Shown here in pieces: positions 24,380 through 36,135 of a stretch of DNA of 64,000 bases. Every line of letters begins with the position of its first letter. Position 1 is the first letter of the stretch. The translations under genes were made by a program, and so were the position numbers. Source of the DNA: Coptis chinensis (taxonomy: Eukaryota > Streptophyta > Magnoliopsida > Ranunculales > Ranunculaceae); assembly GCA_015680905.1 (NCBI GenBank), contig CM027378.1:15357001-15421000 (forward strand). The letters are read 5' to 3'. The notes beneath the pieces were generated by a model. The model had not been told where the DNA came from. It saw only the letters and a program-made list of their open reading frames with translations, and ran no database searches.

Positions 24380-26139
24380 TGTAGGTAAGAGAGAAAGAGG
24401 AAGAATAAAATAGAGAAATTAAATAAAGATCACGTGACCTAGTGGAGAGGCCAACTTTGTCTTACTATACGCACAAAAATGTGTACCTAGGTCTATGCAA
24501 TTGATTTTAGAGATGCTACTAACTTTATTAAGGAAAAGTTGAGTAAAACCTATGTAAAGGACTAGCCCTTGAAACTAGATGATTATTAGGTTCGGGAGTC
24601 AAGGTACGATGTGGGAAGGTGTTAGGCACCCACACTCGCCTGGTAAAAACCAGCCTTACTTCTATTGAGGTGTAATGTATTAAGATAGGTGAATGAAGAA
24701 AGCTTGAAATTTTATTACCAAATTGGATGATCTTCACTAAATTATTTAAAAGCAAATGACTATATGCTATAGTAAAACTAAAAAAAACAAATAATCCTAA
24801 TATGCAATACTAATTAAAATAAAAGAGAAAAGAGAGATATCACCTTGTTTGGAATGTTGCCTCATACTTGATTGTAGATTGATCGATTGATTGATGATAA
24901 ACTTGATCTTGAATTGACAACTGTGATTTTTGGATTGAAACAGGTGATTTGAGAAAAAAACAACTTTTGGTGAAAAGAAGTTTCTACTCAAGATCGACAA
25001 GAAGAAAAGAAGGCTAAAATGAAGAACTAGAAAGAAAAAATGAAGAACACTGAAGAAAAGAAGGCTATTAGCTCTGAATAACTAGGTCCAGATTATTAAC
25101 TCCGAATTCCTAGCTCCAGATGTTTTTTTATAGGTGAATGAGGCCCATATTTATAGCTTTTTGGGATGGATTCAAATATGGTAATGAGTTTGATCCAATG
25201 GCTGAGTGTTGATGAAGAAAAATACAATGACTTGATATCTTTTTGGTTGCACCTCCTAAATATAGCCCTTGATTCAAGAGGTGGGATAAGGGGTGCGATC
25301 TTAGCCCTTGATCTTTGGATATTTTAGATGGATTAGGGCAAAAAATCAAACTCTAGACGTCCTCAATGAGCCCACAATCCAGGGTTTCCAAACATGGCTT
25401 CAAAATGGCATATTCTCTAGAATATTCTTGATTTTTGTGATCAAATCAAATCAAACAAATAAGGAAGGTTCTCTAGGCTTTTAGAGGCTTGAGAATGTTC
25501 TATAAACCCTAATGAAAAGTTTTGACACGAGTTGGATCCACAGCCCATGAGCACGGGTCCAAAATCCACAAAAAGGCCCATTTTGACCATATTTTCAATG
25601 CTACAAATCCCCTTTGACCGGGTCAAAACTAGGCAAACTCTTCTTCACAAAAGTTGTTCATGAATCCATTAAAAAGGTCCATGAACTCTTAAAAATACCC
25701 TTGGGTCGAAATCTTACTCCAATAATATATTGCACTGAACAGCACGCACAACGGGCTGAAACGGGATAGGGTAAGATTAGGGTTTCCTAAATCCAAAAGG
25801 AACCTAGGCAAGCTTGTACTCATTTCGAAGGATTTTTCAAGGGAAATTCAAATATGAAATAATCTCATCCAAAGAAAGAGTGGAAAAACAAGATTTGGGC
25901 TCCAAAGGGTTATAGGGGCATTTTGGTCATTTTCAGCTCAAAACTCAGAAAGCAACGAAACTTCAACCATAGCTAGAACATGATGAGGAAATTCTAAAGA
26001 CGCTAAAAGAAGATGAAAAGAAAGACGCTTGATGTAGAAATAAAGACTCTAGAAAGCAAATCACCTTATATGATCAAATTTAATTCAAGGCAAAATCGTG
26101 AATGAATTATGTCTGGGGTGCAAAAATGGGGTATCTACA
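24380..26139 (-). mobile_element. Solo-LTR-like unit, Ty3/Gypsy (Tat/Ogre-like) style
   Basis: Read on the minus strand the unit begins TGTAGATACCCCATTTTTGC (26139 downward) and ends CTTACCTACA (24380), so its ends are TGTAG...CTACA inverted repeats. A TATA-type box (ctataaatatgg) lies near 25.16 kb. Near its far end it carries the phrase gggaaggtgttaggcaccc, which is familiar from LTRs of large plant Tat/Ogre-type Gypsy elements. There is no coding sequence inside. The 5-bp flanks (caact and cttac) do not match, so either the duplication has decayed or the unit is one end of a rearranged element. It has no coding capacity. Confidence 0.5.
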
Positions 26140-27290
26140 CTTACCCACAATCGAGATTCTTGCACTGGTGCTAGAGAAGTAAAGGTGAAGGACTATCACG
26201 CTGTCACCATGATCACAAAAGAAGTAGTATAAATGGAGTATCTATTATTACCTAAAGCAGAGCTAAGGGTTTCACTTCCCAATCATTAAACCTCCATCCC
26301 ACCCTCACAAGCCAATGTGGGCACCCTGTAGAAGCGTAAGTCTGACATTTGTTGCAAACTGTTCATAAATATGAATTTGGCTGTGTTTCATTCATGGACA
26401 ACATGCAAGGATGCGAAGAAACACCGAGTATTATCACCAGACCACTCATAACAATCTACTCAAACTTTAGCACTTCAAATGCAAAATCCTTACTAAATCT
26501 TCCAAAACTTGCCCCCAAAACAAACATAACTATAAAGACCACTAAGTTTCTTTTCAAAAAGCACGCATAGGCTCTAGACTCACCTTTAGTACCTCGAGGC
26601 TAACTACCTAAGGCATCTAGCCCTAAACTACCTAGGTACTAATCATCCAAACAAACATTTCCATAACCTCAGTATTTTGTTAGGTCAGCATTTGAGGTCA
26701 TAGAAAATTTTATAATAAACTAATTCTACCCCATTTTCAATAACCCAAAAAATCCAGCATACCCAAATAAACCCTCATTCTAATCTAAATAACAAATAAT
26801 TGCACACAACTACTAAAAAAAATTGCTAACTTTGAATCTAATATAATTACCATAACCACCAGAAGAATTGAGTTTAGCTTGAACAATCATATTTGGGTAC
26901 TAATCATCCAAACAAACATTAAATAGATTGCCCAGGCCCAAGCCAACTGTTAAATATATTGCCCCGACTAAATCATCAACTAATTGGCTGAGTCAAAATC
27001 GACTTGACGAGTAAGGAAAATAATTAGTTTTAGTAATTGAAACAATGAAACAATGAAACAAAACAAGCTTATTTGTTATACGTACAATTTAATAATATCT
27101 TTCACTCCATACTTCTTTGTACATTGAGGACACTATAAATTACCCACACGAGTTAGTAGTACAAGTACAAAATAAGATTTAGAATCCACATACCACTTCT
27201 ACACAAGATGCAACAATACAAACCCGTCGACCTTAAAGCTTTGATGCATTTTTCAAAAGATAGTTAACCAAGACAATACGAGTTTCTCAA

Positions 27291-27332
<42 letters not shown>

Positions 27333-27852
27333 CTCTAATTGTTTCCACATCTAATTCAAAGCTAAAAACACAAAAATAAAAACAAACTAAACTTAAACCA
27401 ATAAAACTCAAACCTCTGACCTAAAAACCAGAATGTTTAGTGGAACTCTCCATACCAAACTCATCCAAATTGGTCTTCCCAAAAACAATCCCACCACATT
27501 CTCTCACTTTTTTAACTGTCGTGGCATCAAAAGTCGGTCTGTACCGAGCCAAAATCTTCAAACCACCTATATATCTTATCGCGTTTGGACACATGTGGAA
27601 AGACTTATGATCTCCAGAAGATAGCGCGTCAGAATTCTAGTTTGCCCAAAATTAAGGTTTTTTACCAAGTTTGAGCTATTTTGACTCCTAGATAGACCGT
27701 TGGATTCCAGGTGGAATCCCTGAAATAGACCTGATATGAGAGTTTAGCTCCATTGAAAATGTACGTCTCTTGATGCTTCAAGCTATATTGAATCAAAGTA
27801 TTATAATAGTTTTTCACATGTTCCTGACTTACTTTACTCAAACAACTACTAA
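26140..27852. other. Spacer with an AT dinucleotide tract
   Basis: No gene or transposon recognised. An (AT)n microsatellite of about 36 bp lies near 27293-27328. The phrase gggtactaatcatccaaacaaaca occurs at about 26635 and 26897 in variant form, a small local repeat. Confidence 0.35.
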
Positions 27853-28135
27853 GGCTGGGGGCAATGGCTCCTCATTCCCTCAAAAGCGGAGAGAGTGGCA
27901 ATGGTTTTTACCTCCCTATCTCAATATAACTCTCCATATATAGAGAGTGTTATTGAGGAATAGAGAGTGCATTCCATGCCACTTGAAATGGCATGGTTTG
28001 TAAAAACTCAAACGGCGCCACTTGAAGTGGCGTAGAATGGTCTGAACCATTAGACACCAATATTGACTCCCCATCCTCAAAACACTGTTTTTTGTGGAAT
28101 AGAGATGGAGGGTGGATGCACCATTAGACTTAGCC
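27853..28135. mobile_element. PIF/Harbinger-type MITE
   Basis: A 283-bp unit with ends GGCTGGGGGCAATGG and, as reverse complement of the right end, GGCTAAGTCTAATGG, flanked on both sides by TAA (27850-27852 and 28136-28138). A 3-bp TAA duplication and GGC-starting ends fit Tourist-like (PIF/Harbinger) MITEs. Internally it has two short stems, built on atgccacttgaaatggcat and gcgccacttgaagtggcg. It has no coding capacity and would depend on a transposase elsewhere. Confidence 0.7.
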
Positions 28136-28330
28136 TAAGAAATTTTTTTTATAATACACATATTTTAAAATATTCCTAATGATTGGTCGTATCCAAATCC
28201 TTTAAGGTTTGGAATCAAGCCTTATGTAACTCTTAATTCATTTCTACAATTATTCCTCTTTCTAGGTTTTCTAGGCAACTTGTCAAAGCAATAACTTTCC
28301 CTTCATTCTTCCAAATGGTACACCAATTGT

Positions 28331-29659
28331 TAGCATGCCAATTTTAATAGGTATTGGAAATTCAGAATAAATTATTAGAAGATACCAGTAATTACAAGTA
28401 ACTTATTAAGAATATAGTCATCCTGAGTAATATATCCTTTACCAGAAATATCTGTAACTAGTATCTTCTTATAATTTAACAAGAAGTTAGCCATTCTTAG
28501 AAGATACCTATCACAGGTATTTTTGGTAAAGTAGATTTGACTCAGGCTGGCTAAATTCTCCAAAAGTTACCTGTAACAGGTAACTTCTAGAAAATATAGT
28601 CATCTTGAGTATAATATCATTTACCATAAATACTTGTTACTGGTATCTTATTAAGAACATAGCCATCTTGAGTTTTCTATTATCCTTTACCAGAAATACC
28701 TGTAACATGTATATCATATTGCGAAAGGAATAGCCAGAACCCATACTTGATAAAAAACATCATCATCTTCTCAAACCAAGCTCTTGTAATGTAATCACTA
28801 ATGAGTTTTGGCTTCGAACAATCCAAACTACGATAACTCATTGGTGATTACGCTACAAAAGCTTGGTTCGAAAAGATGAAGAGGTTTTTTAACAGCAAGG
28901 GTTTAGGCTACTCCTCTCACAATGTGATCATTGGTTATACCTACGAAAGGGTAAATAAAAGTGGTCTGCCACTCGAAATTGCCTAAAGGATTACCTTAAC
29001 ATGCCAATTTTAACAGGTATTGGAAATTCATAATAAATTATTAGAAGATAACAGTAATTATAGGTAACTTCTTAAGAATATAGTCATCCTGAGTAATATA
29101 TCCTTTACCAAAAATACCTGTAACTAGTATCTTCTTATAATTTAACAAGAAGTTAGTCGTTCTTAGAAGATACATGTAACGGGTATTTTTGGTAAAGTAT
29201 ATTTGACTCAAGTTGGCTATATTCTCTAGAAGTTACTATAACTTCTGGAGAATATAGCCAGTCTAAGTCAAATATACTTTACCAGAAATACCTGTTACTG
29301 GTATCTTCTTAAGAATTGAATATAGTCATCTTGAGTTTTCTGTTATCCTTTACCAGAAATACCTGTAACATGCATATCACACTGTGAGAGGAATAGCCTG
29401 AACCTATACCTGATAAAAAGCATCATCATCTTCTCAAACCAAGCTCTTGTAATGTAATCACCAACGAGTTTTGGCTTCAAACAATCCAAACTACGATAAC
29501 TCGTTGGTGATTACGCTACAAAAGCTTGGTTTGAAAAGATGAAGAGGTTTTTTAACAGCAATAGTTCAGGCTACTCCTCTCACAATGTGATCATTGGTGA
29601 TGCCTACAAAAGGGTAAATGAAAGTGGTCTGCCACTCGAAATTGCCCAAAGGATTACCT
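28331..29659. repeat. Tandem duplication (2 x about 665 bp) rich in inverted repeats
   Basis: Copy 1 runs from 28331 to 28996 and copy 2 from 28997 to 29659. Each begins (t)agcatgcca-like and ends at aaattgcc.aaaggattacctta. Within each copy are nested inverted repeats: variants of taccagaaatacctgtaac and ggtatcttcttaagaata appear in both orientations, and a 44-bp hairpin (28763-28807 with 28835-28878 in copy 1) surrounds a loop of about 27 bp. Next to the hairpin is a short open frame (copy 2: 29539-29730) with SSGYSSHNVIIGDAYKRV; copy 1 has a near match. I do not recognise it. The structure resembles a foldback-like element duplicated in tandem. Confidence 0.7.
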
Positions 29660-29665
29660 TAGCAT

Positions 29666-30417
29666 GCTCTGTTTCTTTAATCCCAAACAAGCAAATCAAA
29701 CTGTATCCAACTCCTATAAAAATCATATAGCATAACCGTAAATCTATTAGAACCCAAACAAAACTAACTAGTTTACTGCATTGTAGTAGGGGCATGAGCG
29801 GAGCCCCTGCATATGCTATGGTTGTTCGACAAATTCACTCTCTCCCAACATTAGACTACATGCAAATAAGCTTGATATGAAAGCATAACCAACAAACAAG
29901 AAGTTAGATATTGCATACACAGCAGACTGAATATACCCAACAATAATGCCAATCAAGTTTAACACAACTAAATCAATTGTAAGGTAAGATGTACTCAATT
30001 GCAAGTTCTGTCCTGCTAACAAGTTCCAATATATGCAACTTTCACCACCTCCTATAATGTTATCACCACTTGTTTAAATCGCTACTCTGTCCTACAGAAA
30101 GCCAACAAAAAAAGATAAGTAAATAGACTATAAATTGGTGTAGATCATGATTGCTTCAAAGTAAATACACAGCTTGACATACTCACATGAGCACTGGAAG
30201 AAGTAATATTGCTAAAAAAAACATATATATGTGTAAAGAATATATTGCAATGCAATGCACTTGCCTACCCAATTCAATTGATATTAAACCAACACTCAAA
30301 CGTAAACTGATGATACTCACAATCGTAACCTACGAATTACCCTAACCAAACTCAAACTCTCAACCCACAACTGTTCCTCTTGGAAATAAAGAATTGAGTG
30401 AGAGCCTTTTTCCGTTT

Positions 30418-30457
<40 letters not shown>

Positions 30458-30806
30458 GTAAATTGAGTAACTCAACTAATGCCTCATGGTATTCTCTGAA
30501 GGCTAATGTCTGTTTACAACTAATCACCCAAAAGGAAGAAATTACCTTATAATTACATTCTAACAAATTAGTCAATAGGATTTGCAAATGTTGTGACAAC
30601 CCATATACCATAACTGTTGATTAACGTTTGATGGCTCCCTATTCAGACCGAATTTATCATTTTGTGCCAATTCTCAGTGGCAACAAATAAGATTTTTAAG
30701 GTCTTCATGTAAATCTCAATTTTATAGGTGTCATGTCAAACAATAAACCAATCAACTTAAATAACAGTACCAGTACCATGACAACCAACCGCCACTCGCC
30801 AACTTC
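29666..30806. other. Spacer with a GA microsatellite
   Basis: A (GA)n tract of about 34 bp lies near 30422-30456. Otherwise AT-rich sequence with no recognisable gene, RNA or transposon. Confidence 0.35.
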
Positions 30807-31032
30807 CACTCAAATAGTGGTGGAGCCAGGGGGGCCATGGTACACCCTGGCGTACACTCAACTTTCCAAAAAAAAAAAGAATTGAGTTATCAATAATCAC
30901 TTAATCGAACCAAAAAAACAAGAAAAAAAGAAACCCAAACAAACAGGAAACCCACACGTTACACGTACTCCCCTTCTCTCTTTTAGTTTTCTACAATTCA
31001 GTCTTTTTGCTATGAATAAAGCCCAGATAGCA

Positions 31033-31155
31033 GGTGGCGACTAGCAAAGTCGGTAAAACCTTTGGGTGATGATACTAGAGGTCTGGGACTCGAACCCTGT
31101 CAGCATCAAAGAGTTACTGATCTCATTTAAAACAGGCTTGCCAATAAAAAAAAAT
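31033..31155 (+). mobile_element. tRNA-derived SINE with 16-bp target duplication
   Basis: A 123-bp body runs from ggtggcgactagcaaagtcg to an A-rich tail. TAGCAAAGTCG exactly fits the Pol III box A pattern (TRGYNNARNNG), and ggactcgaaccc about 45 bp on is a degenerate box B. The body is bracketed by an exact 16-bp direct repeat, taaagcccagatagca (31017-31032 and 31156-31171). SINEs are copied by LINE machinery, which explains the long duplication and the A tail. The exact duplication suggests a fairly recent insertion. Confidence 0.85.
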
Positions 31156-31224
31156 TAAAGCCCAGATAGCATATAATCTATATATTACAATGGTTGAATT
31201 CAATCCTATATCAACTAACCACAA

Positions 31225-31320
31225 GAATTTTTTTTTTTTTTTGCCTATTGTGAATTTGTCTACAAAGACTTCGTTAAGCAACGTTTCGATCCCAGCTCCA
31301 CCAGGGTGGATCAATATTAA
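31225..31320 (-). mobile_element. Possible second SINE fragment
   Basis: On the minus strand, a segment containing ctggtggagctgggatcg and gaagtctttgtagacaaattc ends in an A tract of about 17 (poly-T on plus near 31230-31246). The tail and size suit a SINE or retrocopy fragment, but no target duplication or clear box A was found. Confidence 0.3.
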
Positions 31321-32134
31321 TTTTTGACGGTAAAAGTTCTTTAGGTAATCTAAAACTAGAGATGTTTATGAGATAATACATGATGATATGAAACTATGGA
31401 GTACTTGTTGCAAAAAGTTCAGGCATAAGGTATGAAACTAGTAGGCGCTAGAACTAGCAACTGAAGTGGGCCGACGCTATTTGGATGTGGCGTTTGAAGG
31501 AGACTAACTGCTATTAACCTGGCTAGATATTAAACCTATAGCGAGTTCAATCTTAGCGTCTGCAAGACAATTACTTAGTTTTAAGATCTTGTGTGTTAGA
31601 TTGTCAATGAATTTATCAACAATGTGACTATTACTCAAAAAAGTGAAAGTAAGAAAGTCGGATTTTAAGAGGGAACCAAGCCAGTTGGCTAACCAGCCTT
31701 ACCTTACAGGCAGCTAATGAAATTTGCTATGGGAGTCAACAAATCAGGACGTCCACAAGTTTTTGCAATAGACTAAATTGTTGTAGTTTCCAATTTAGTT
31801 GTCAACTCTATTGAAAATAAATAGATAAATGATTTAAAAGATGTTATGTCGTCCTCCCATAAGCACCTTTTCTAATTCTGACCTGTGTGGCGCTTACACT
31901 GAACATGATCCAGTGTATCCAAAGAACCAACCTGAGCAAGCCTCAAAGAAGGCTAGAACACTCTATCCATTGTGCAATCTGTTTATATGTTTTTTGATGT
32001 TCAAAATATACTTGTTTTGGTTTGAATTATTAGTTAAAAAAAATATGTATTTATATACTTGTTTTCTTTTCATATTCAGAGTTGTCTAGTGGCTCACCCT
32101 CACTCAAATTTCTAACTCCGCCACTGCACTCAAA

Positions 32135-32737
32135 AGGGGAAAATGAACATAAAAGAACACTGGAAATTACCTGGTCTTGAGGCCAAAGCCGTCTCCAACC
32201 AGAAAATGAACACAACAATCTGCAACAAATTAATTTGGGGGGGGGGGGTTAAAATCCTATAAAAGTGAGAAACATAAGAAATCACCAAATGGGGTTGTAA
32301 CACCTACTTGAATGGAAAGAGTCGCTTAAGAAATATGAGGATACGGAAGTTTGAAAATGCCTGAAACAAAGTTGTATGGTAGAGCTGATGTTGGGGTTAT
32401 TGCAGAGAAAAATAAAGGGGAGCCAAAAAGACATGAGGAGCGAAAGAAAAGAAAAGAAGAGTTGGTTTGTTTAGAATTGAAAATTTGAAATATGAGGCGG
32501 TTGAAATACCGATGAAATATTAGTTGAAATAATGATATTTGCGCCCTACATTGTTTTAGGTGGCTTTAAGGACACAATTCAATTCAATTTTTGGGTATGA
32601 GCGCCAACAACGAAAATGACCGCCCAAAAACTTATGGCAAATTTGGGTCATTTATCAAACGGACTCCTACCATCAACCCACGAAATATCAGTCCTTATCG
32701 TCGATTTATCCCATTCAGTTGGGATTACTATGTTATA
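32135..32737. other. Spacer with a poly-G tract
   Basis: A run of about 11 G lies near 32238-32248. No gene recognised; short open frames at 32591-32831 run into the hAT-like end and are not credible. Confidence 0.3.
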
Positions 32738-34478
32738 CAAGGGTGGCAGTTTTGTATACGACCTGCTAACCCGACACGAAATTAGTAGGTTTGGGTTGGG
32801 AAAAAAGGCTTTTGGGTCATTTAAGGGTTGATCCGCGTCACATATGTTTACCTGAGTAACCCGTTGGTAGACCCGATTAGTTCCCGGGTCAAATGGGTCA
32901 GGTCATCAACCCGTGATATGTATAACTTGTTTTCAGATAAGTGAATTATTTTTTAATTAAGAGGGCATCTAGTGTGCGCAAGGTGTGCTTGTGTGCAGGG
33001 CTAAGAGGGAATAGATCCAGTGCCTTGCCATGCAATACACCCTCTTCACTAGCTTTTTCTCTCTCCTAACGCACACTAGCTTTTCTCATTTTTTTAAAAT
33101 CTCACTATCCCAACAACCTAAAATAAACGACTAAAAAGAAAAGGATTAGCTGTCATATTGATCTATTGGATAAATACATGTTTCGCTATTCAATTTTTAT
33201 TGATATGTAATTGAATTGTGAATGGTTTTTGAGAATTAATATATCCGAATATATTATAGAGGTCGGTATATTATATATGTTTTTTTGATAAATAAAATCG
33301 TGAAATAATACATATTTTTCATACAGGTTGTGTGAACCCTATCCGAAACTGATCTAAAATTTCATCTATCATCCCAACTATCTAAATTAAACAACTAAAA
33401 GAAAAAGGATTAGATGTCATATTGATTCATTCGATAAAGATATGTTTCATTATTTAGTTTTCATTAATATGTAATTAAATTATTGATGGTTTTAGAAAAT
33501 TAATACATATTTTTTTCAGATATATATATATATATCTGACCTCTATAAATATAATCATGAAATACTAAATATTTTGCATACTGGGTTGTCTGCAGAACCC
33601 GACTTGATCGGATCGGATAAAGTGCTTTCAGAAAAAATTTCAATTTTTTTAAGATGGTAATATCCTTCCTTTCCAAAACCGATCCAATTATTTTTCGAAT
33701 TCAATTTTTTTTCCGAATACGGAGAGTTTGGAAAATCGGAAAATTTTCAAAAATTTTGAAATCCTCAAAATATGGAAGTAAATTTGAAATTTGAATTATA
33801 TAATCAGATTCTTGTTTAGAATAACCATTTTTTATCCAGTTAATACATTCATTTAGCAATCATTTTGATAAGTATTAATTCAGTAAACAACTTAGACTTT
33901 TTAACACGTTCATTTAGCAAATTTATTCTTCATGTTAATGCATTAATTCAATAAATAGAAATTTTGAATAAATTGAGACATGTACTAGAATGACAATATT
34001 GATTTTTTGAAGTTGTGAGAGAGACAATGTTCTACTTCTCTAGGGTTTTTATTTGGTTTGTAAACTATATGTAGTATTAATTTAGTAACTATATGAAATA
34101 GACCGCTATATGTTGAAAATTCATAAATTAATCGGAAATCGGATTGGATCGGATTTTGAAAACACATCCAATTCCGATCCAATTATTTTTAGAAAAAATT
34201 GGATATCAAAATTTTAGATATCATAACATAAATATCATTTCCAAATTCGGAAAAAATAGAGACCCCTAGTACTAAATCCGATTCGAAACTGATTTGAAAT
34301 TGACTCGCTGGCTTAGCAGGTACCCTGTTGGGTAACCCGTTATATAGGCGGGTTGGGTTTGGGTTTGACAAACTCGACACGATTAATAATTGGGTCGGAT
34401 TTGGGTTTGCTCTCCTAACATGTGACCCAAATATGACACAACACGAACCCGACCCAACACGACCCATTGCCACCCCTA
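32738..34478 (+). mobile_element. hAT-like non-autonomous element, family with GGGTGGCA ends (copy 1)
   Basis: The left end CAAGGGTGGCA and the reverse complement of the right end TAGGGGTGGCA are inverted repeats. The flanks share tgttata within an 8-bp window (atgttata at 32730-32737, ctgttata at 34479-34486), so the hAT-type duplication is imperfect by one base. Characteristic subterminal phrases are tacgacctgctaacccgaca on the left and gggttgggtttgggtttgac on the right. At least three other copies are in the window. No transposase is visible. A small MITE lies inside at 32969-33079. Confidence 0.7.
32969..33079. mobile_element. Small MITE (111 bp), ends CTAGTGTGCG
   Basis: The left end CTAGTGTGCGCAAGG and the reverse complement of the right end CTAGTGTGCGTTAGG form inverted repeats. 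A similar unit of 118 bp lies at 48700-48817, and a fragment in the opposite sense lies near 35905-35963. Target duplication is not clear, so the superfamily is unknown. Confidence 0.5.
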
Positions 34479-34807
34479 CTGTTATATGTGCAAATTTCAA
34501 CGATATAAGGTGAAATATCGTTAAATTATTGACATTTTATGATACATATATATAAACAAAATTGATATCATCGATATATATACCCCTCCCCCCTTTTGTT
34601 AGGCCATTTATTTATTGGGGTTCTAAAGCCTCTTCTTTCTAAATACAAAAGTTAGGTCATTCGGAAGAGAAAAAAAAATCACCACCTTCTTTTAGGCAAT
34701 TAAAAAGAAAATAAAAAGGGGGTATATGGGTCCAAAGAAATAAATATCATTCATTACATCATGGAATAGTATGAAGTAAATGTTATGTGCTAAGTTTTTA
34801 CGCAAAA

Positions 34808-34975
34808 TAGGGGTGGGTCATAGTTTAGTACACGACCTGCGAACCCTACACGAATCCGACACTTTTGTAGGGGTTTCGAGGTAGCGGTTGGATAATCTCG
34901 ACATGTTTATCAACTGGGTTTAGGTTTGGGTTTGCTCCATCAAATTGTGATTCGAAAGCCAGCTCTAACTCTAGA
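34808..34975 (+). mobile_element. hAT-like family with GGGTGGCA ends (copy 2, truncated)
   Basis: It starts TAGGGGTGGGTCATAG, then agtacacgacctgcgaaccc, as in the left end of the copy at 32738. The right half is shortened and ends without the tgccacccct terminus. Confidence 0.55.
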
Positions 34976-35402
34976 TCTTATTTTTATTACATTAGCACTA
35001 GTCAACGGCATATGATAGAAAAATGTATCCATTAGTGGTTATATCTTCCAAAAACCTATTATCCTCTCCTAAAATTATACTCGTCTTCTTATTAACCTTA
35101 TGCAATACTGTAATAATTTTCTCCCTTTTGAGGATCTCTGAATGTTTGTATCTCTTTCCAAACCCGGGTTTGTTTCCAATGGAATATATTATGGCTTTAT
35201 AGCTGTAACTTTCCGAAACTGATCTCTAACCCTGCTTCTTCCCAATAAAAATGTACACGTTAGTTATTACAGTCCAAAATACATAAATAATAATTGATAT
35301 AACCAAATATTGAAGTAGGAGGAGGGTGACTGTACTTGTAACTTTATTTTCTTGAGGCGGTATTTTCTTTCAATTCAGTGGTTCTACTGACTCAGTAGGG
35401 AC
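34976..35402. other. Spacer, nothing recognised
   Basis: AT-rich sequence between two hAT-like copies. No coding, RNA or transposon signal seen. Confidence 0.3.
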
Positions 35403-35647
35403 TAGGGGTGGCAGTTTTGTACACGGCCAGCACTACACCATTTTGGTGATTTTGCAACATTTGAGATTTCTTATTAGTAACAAATATACATCCGTTAGTT
35501 AATTGTTCACATTTATTATCCATTGGCAATATTTTTAACTGTTAGTCAAGTGAGCGGAGCGAACTTTCTGGGCCGATAGGGGTATGTGGCCCAAAAAGTA
35601 TTTTGGTTAGTTTCTATCTGTCCTCATTCTCGAGCAATTTCACCTTC

Positions 35648-35678
<31 letters not shown>

Positions 35679-36000
35679 CCTTTTTAACCAAACCCAACTC
35701 TCTCTCTCCCCACCACAAACCTATCTCTCCCTCTCTCTTCTCCGCCTCCGCTCACGCCCCCCACTGCTTGCAGTTGTCTAGTAAGTATATGTGCAAATAC
35801 TTGAATTATCACGTAACGTTTATTGGATATTTTCTAACGCTTAGAAATGTGTTACAAATAAGTAGAAAAAGTGAATAAAAACACCAAAACTTAAGCGGGA
35901 GTTTTTTGGTACTGGATCTATGCCCTCTTAGCCCTGCGCACACTAGATGCCCTCTTTTTGTTATCGCGCCCAGCCTTTCGAAACATAACACATGCCTTCA

Positions 36001-36135
36001 ACGAAAAAAAAAGGAAAAAAAGAAAAAAAAAAAAGAAAAAAGGACAAACATAAACGAGTGAAGAGAGAAAAAGATAGGCGTTTCACTGCCACCACCGCCA
36101 CCGCCACTAGGGTTTTGATTACCTCTTGGTAAGTC
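36001..36135 (+). pseudogene. 5'-UTR-like exon fragment with splice donor
   Basis: A purine-rich stretch is followed by ccaccaccgccaccgccac, tagggttttgattacctcttg and then a strong donor, GTAAGT, at about 36130. Plant 5'-UTRs often look like this before a first intron. The following T-rich 1 kb resembles an intron. There is no start codon in the exon itself. It may belong with the ADP/ATP carrier pieces or with another captured gene. Confidence 0.35.

Larger units (their letters stand above)
30815..32126. mobile_element. Non-autonomous hAT transposon containing a SINE
   Basis: The left end TAGTGGTGGAGCCAGG and the reverse complement of the right end CAGTGGCGGAGTTAGA form terminal inverted repeats (12 of 16 matching). 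The flanks carry an exact 8-bp duplication, CACTCAAA (30807-30814 and 32127-32134), which is the hAT signature. Inside I see no hAT transposase; the open frame at 31841-32089 has no known domain. A SINE with its own target duplication sits at 31033-31155, so it entered after this element or was carried by it. Confidence 0.8.

Noticed and set aside
28331-29659. CRISPR-like or satellite array
   Set aside because: Only two long units with internal palindromes, in plant DNA; there are no regular short repeats with unique spacers.
31123-31314. Minus-strand open frame of 63 codons
   Set aside because: It runs through a SINE tail and a poly-T tract; chance frame.
32232-32250. Poly-G tract, and poly-C near 44306, as functional G-quadruplex sites
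   Set aside because: Single homopolymer runs in repeats; they may be slippage or sequencing artefacts and there is no supporting context.
35603-35878. Open frame of 91 codons on the plus strand
   Set aside because: Its translation is dominated by a CCCTCT microsatellite (PLPLPLP) and it lies in the CACTA left arm; no domain and no good start context.
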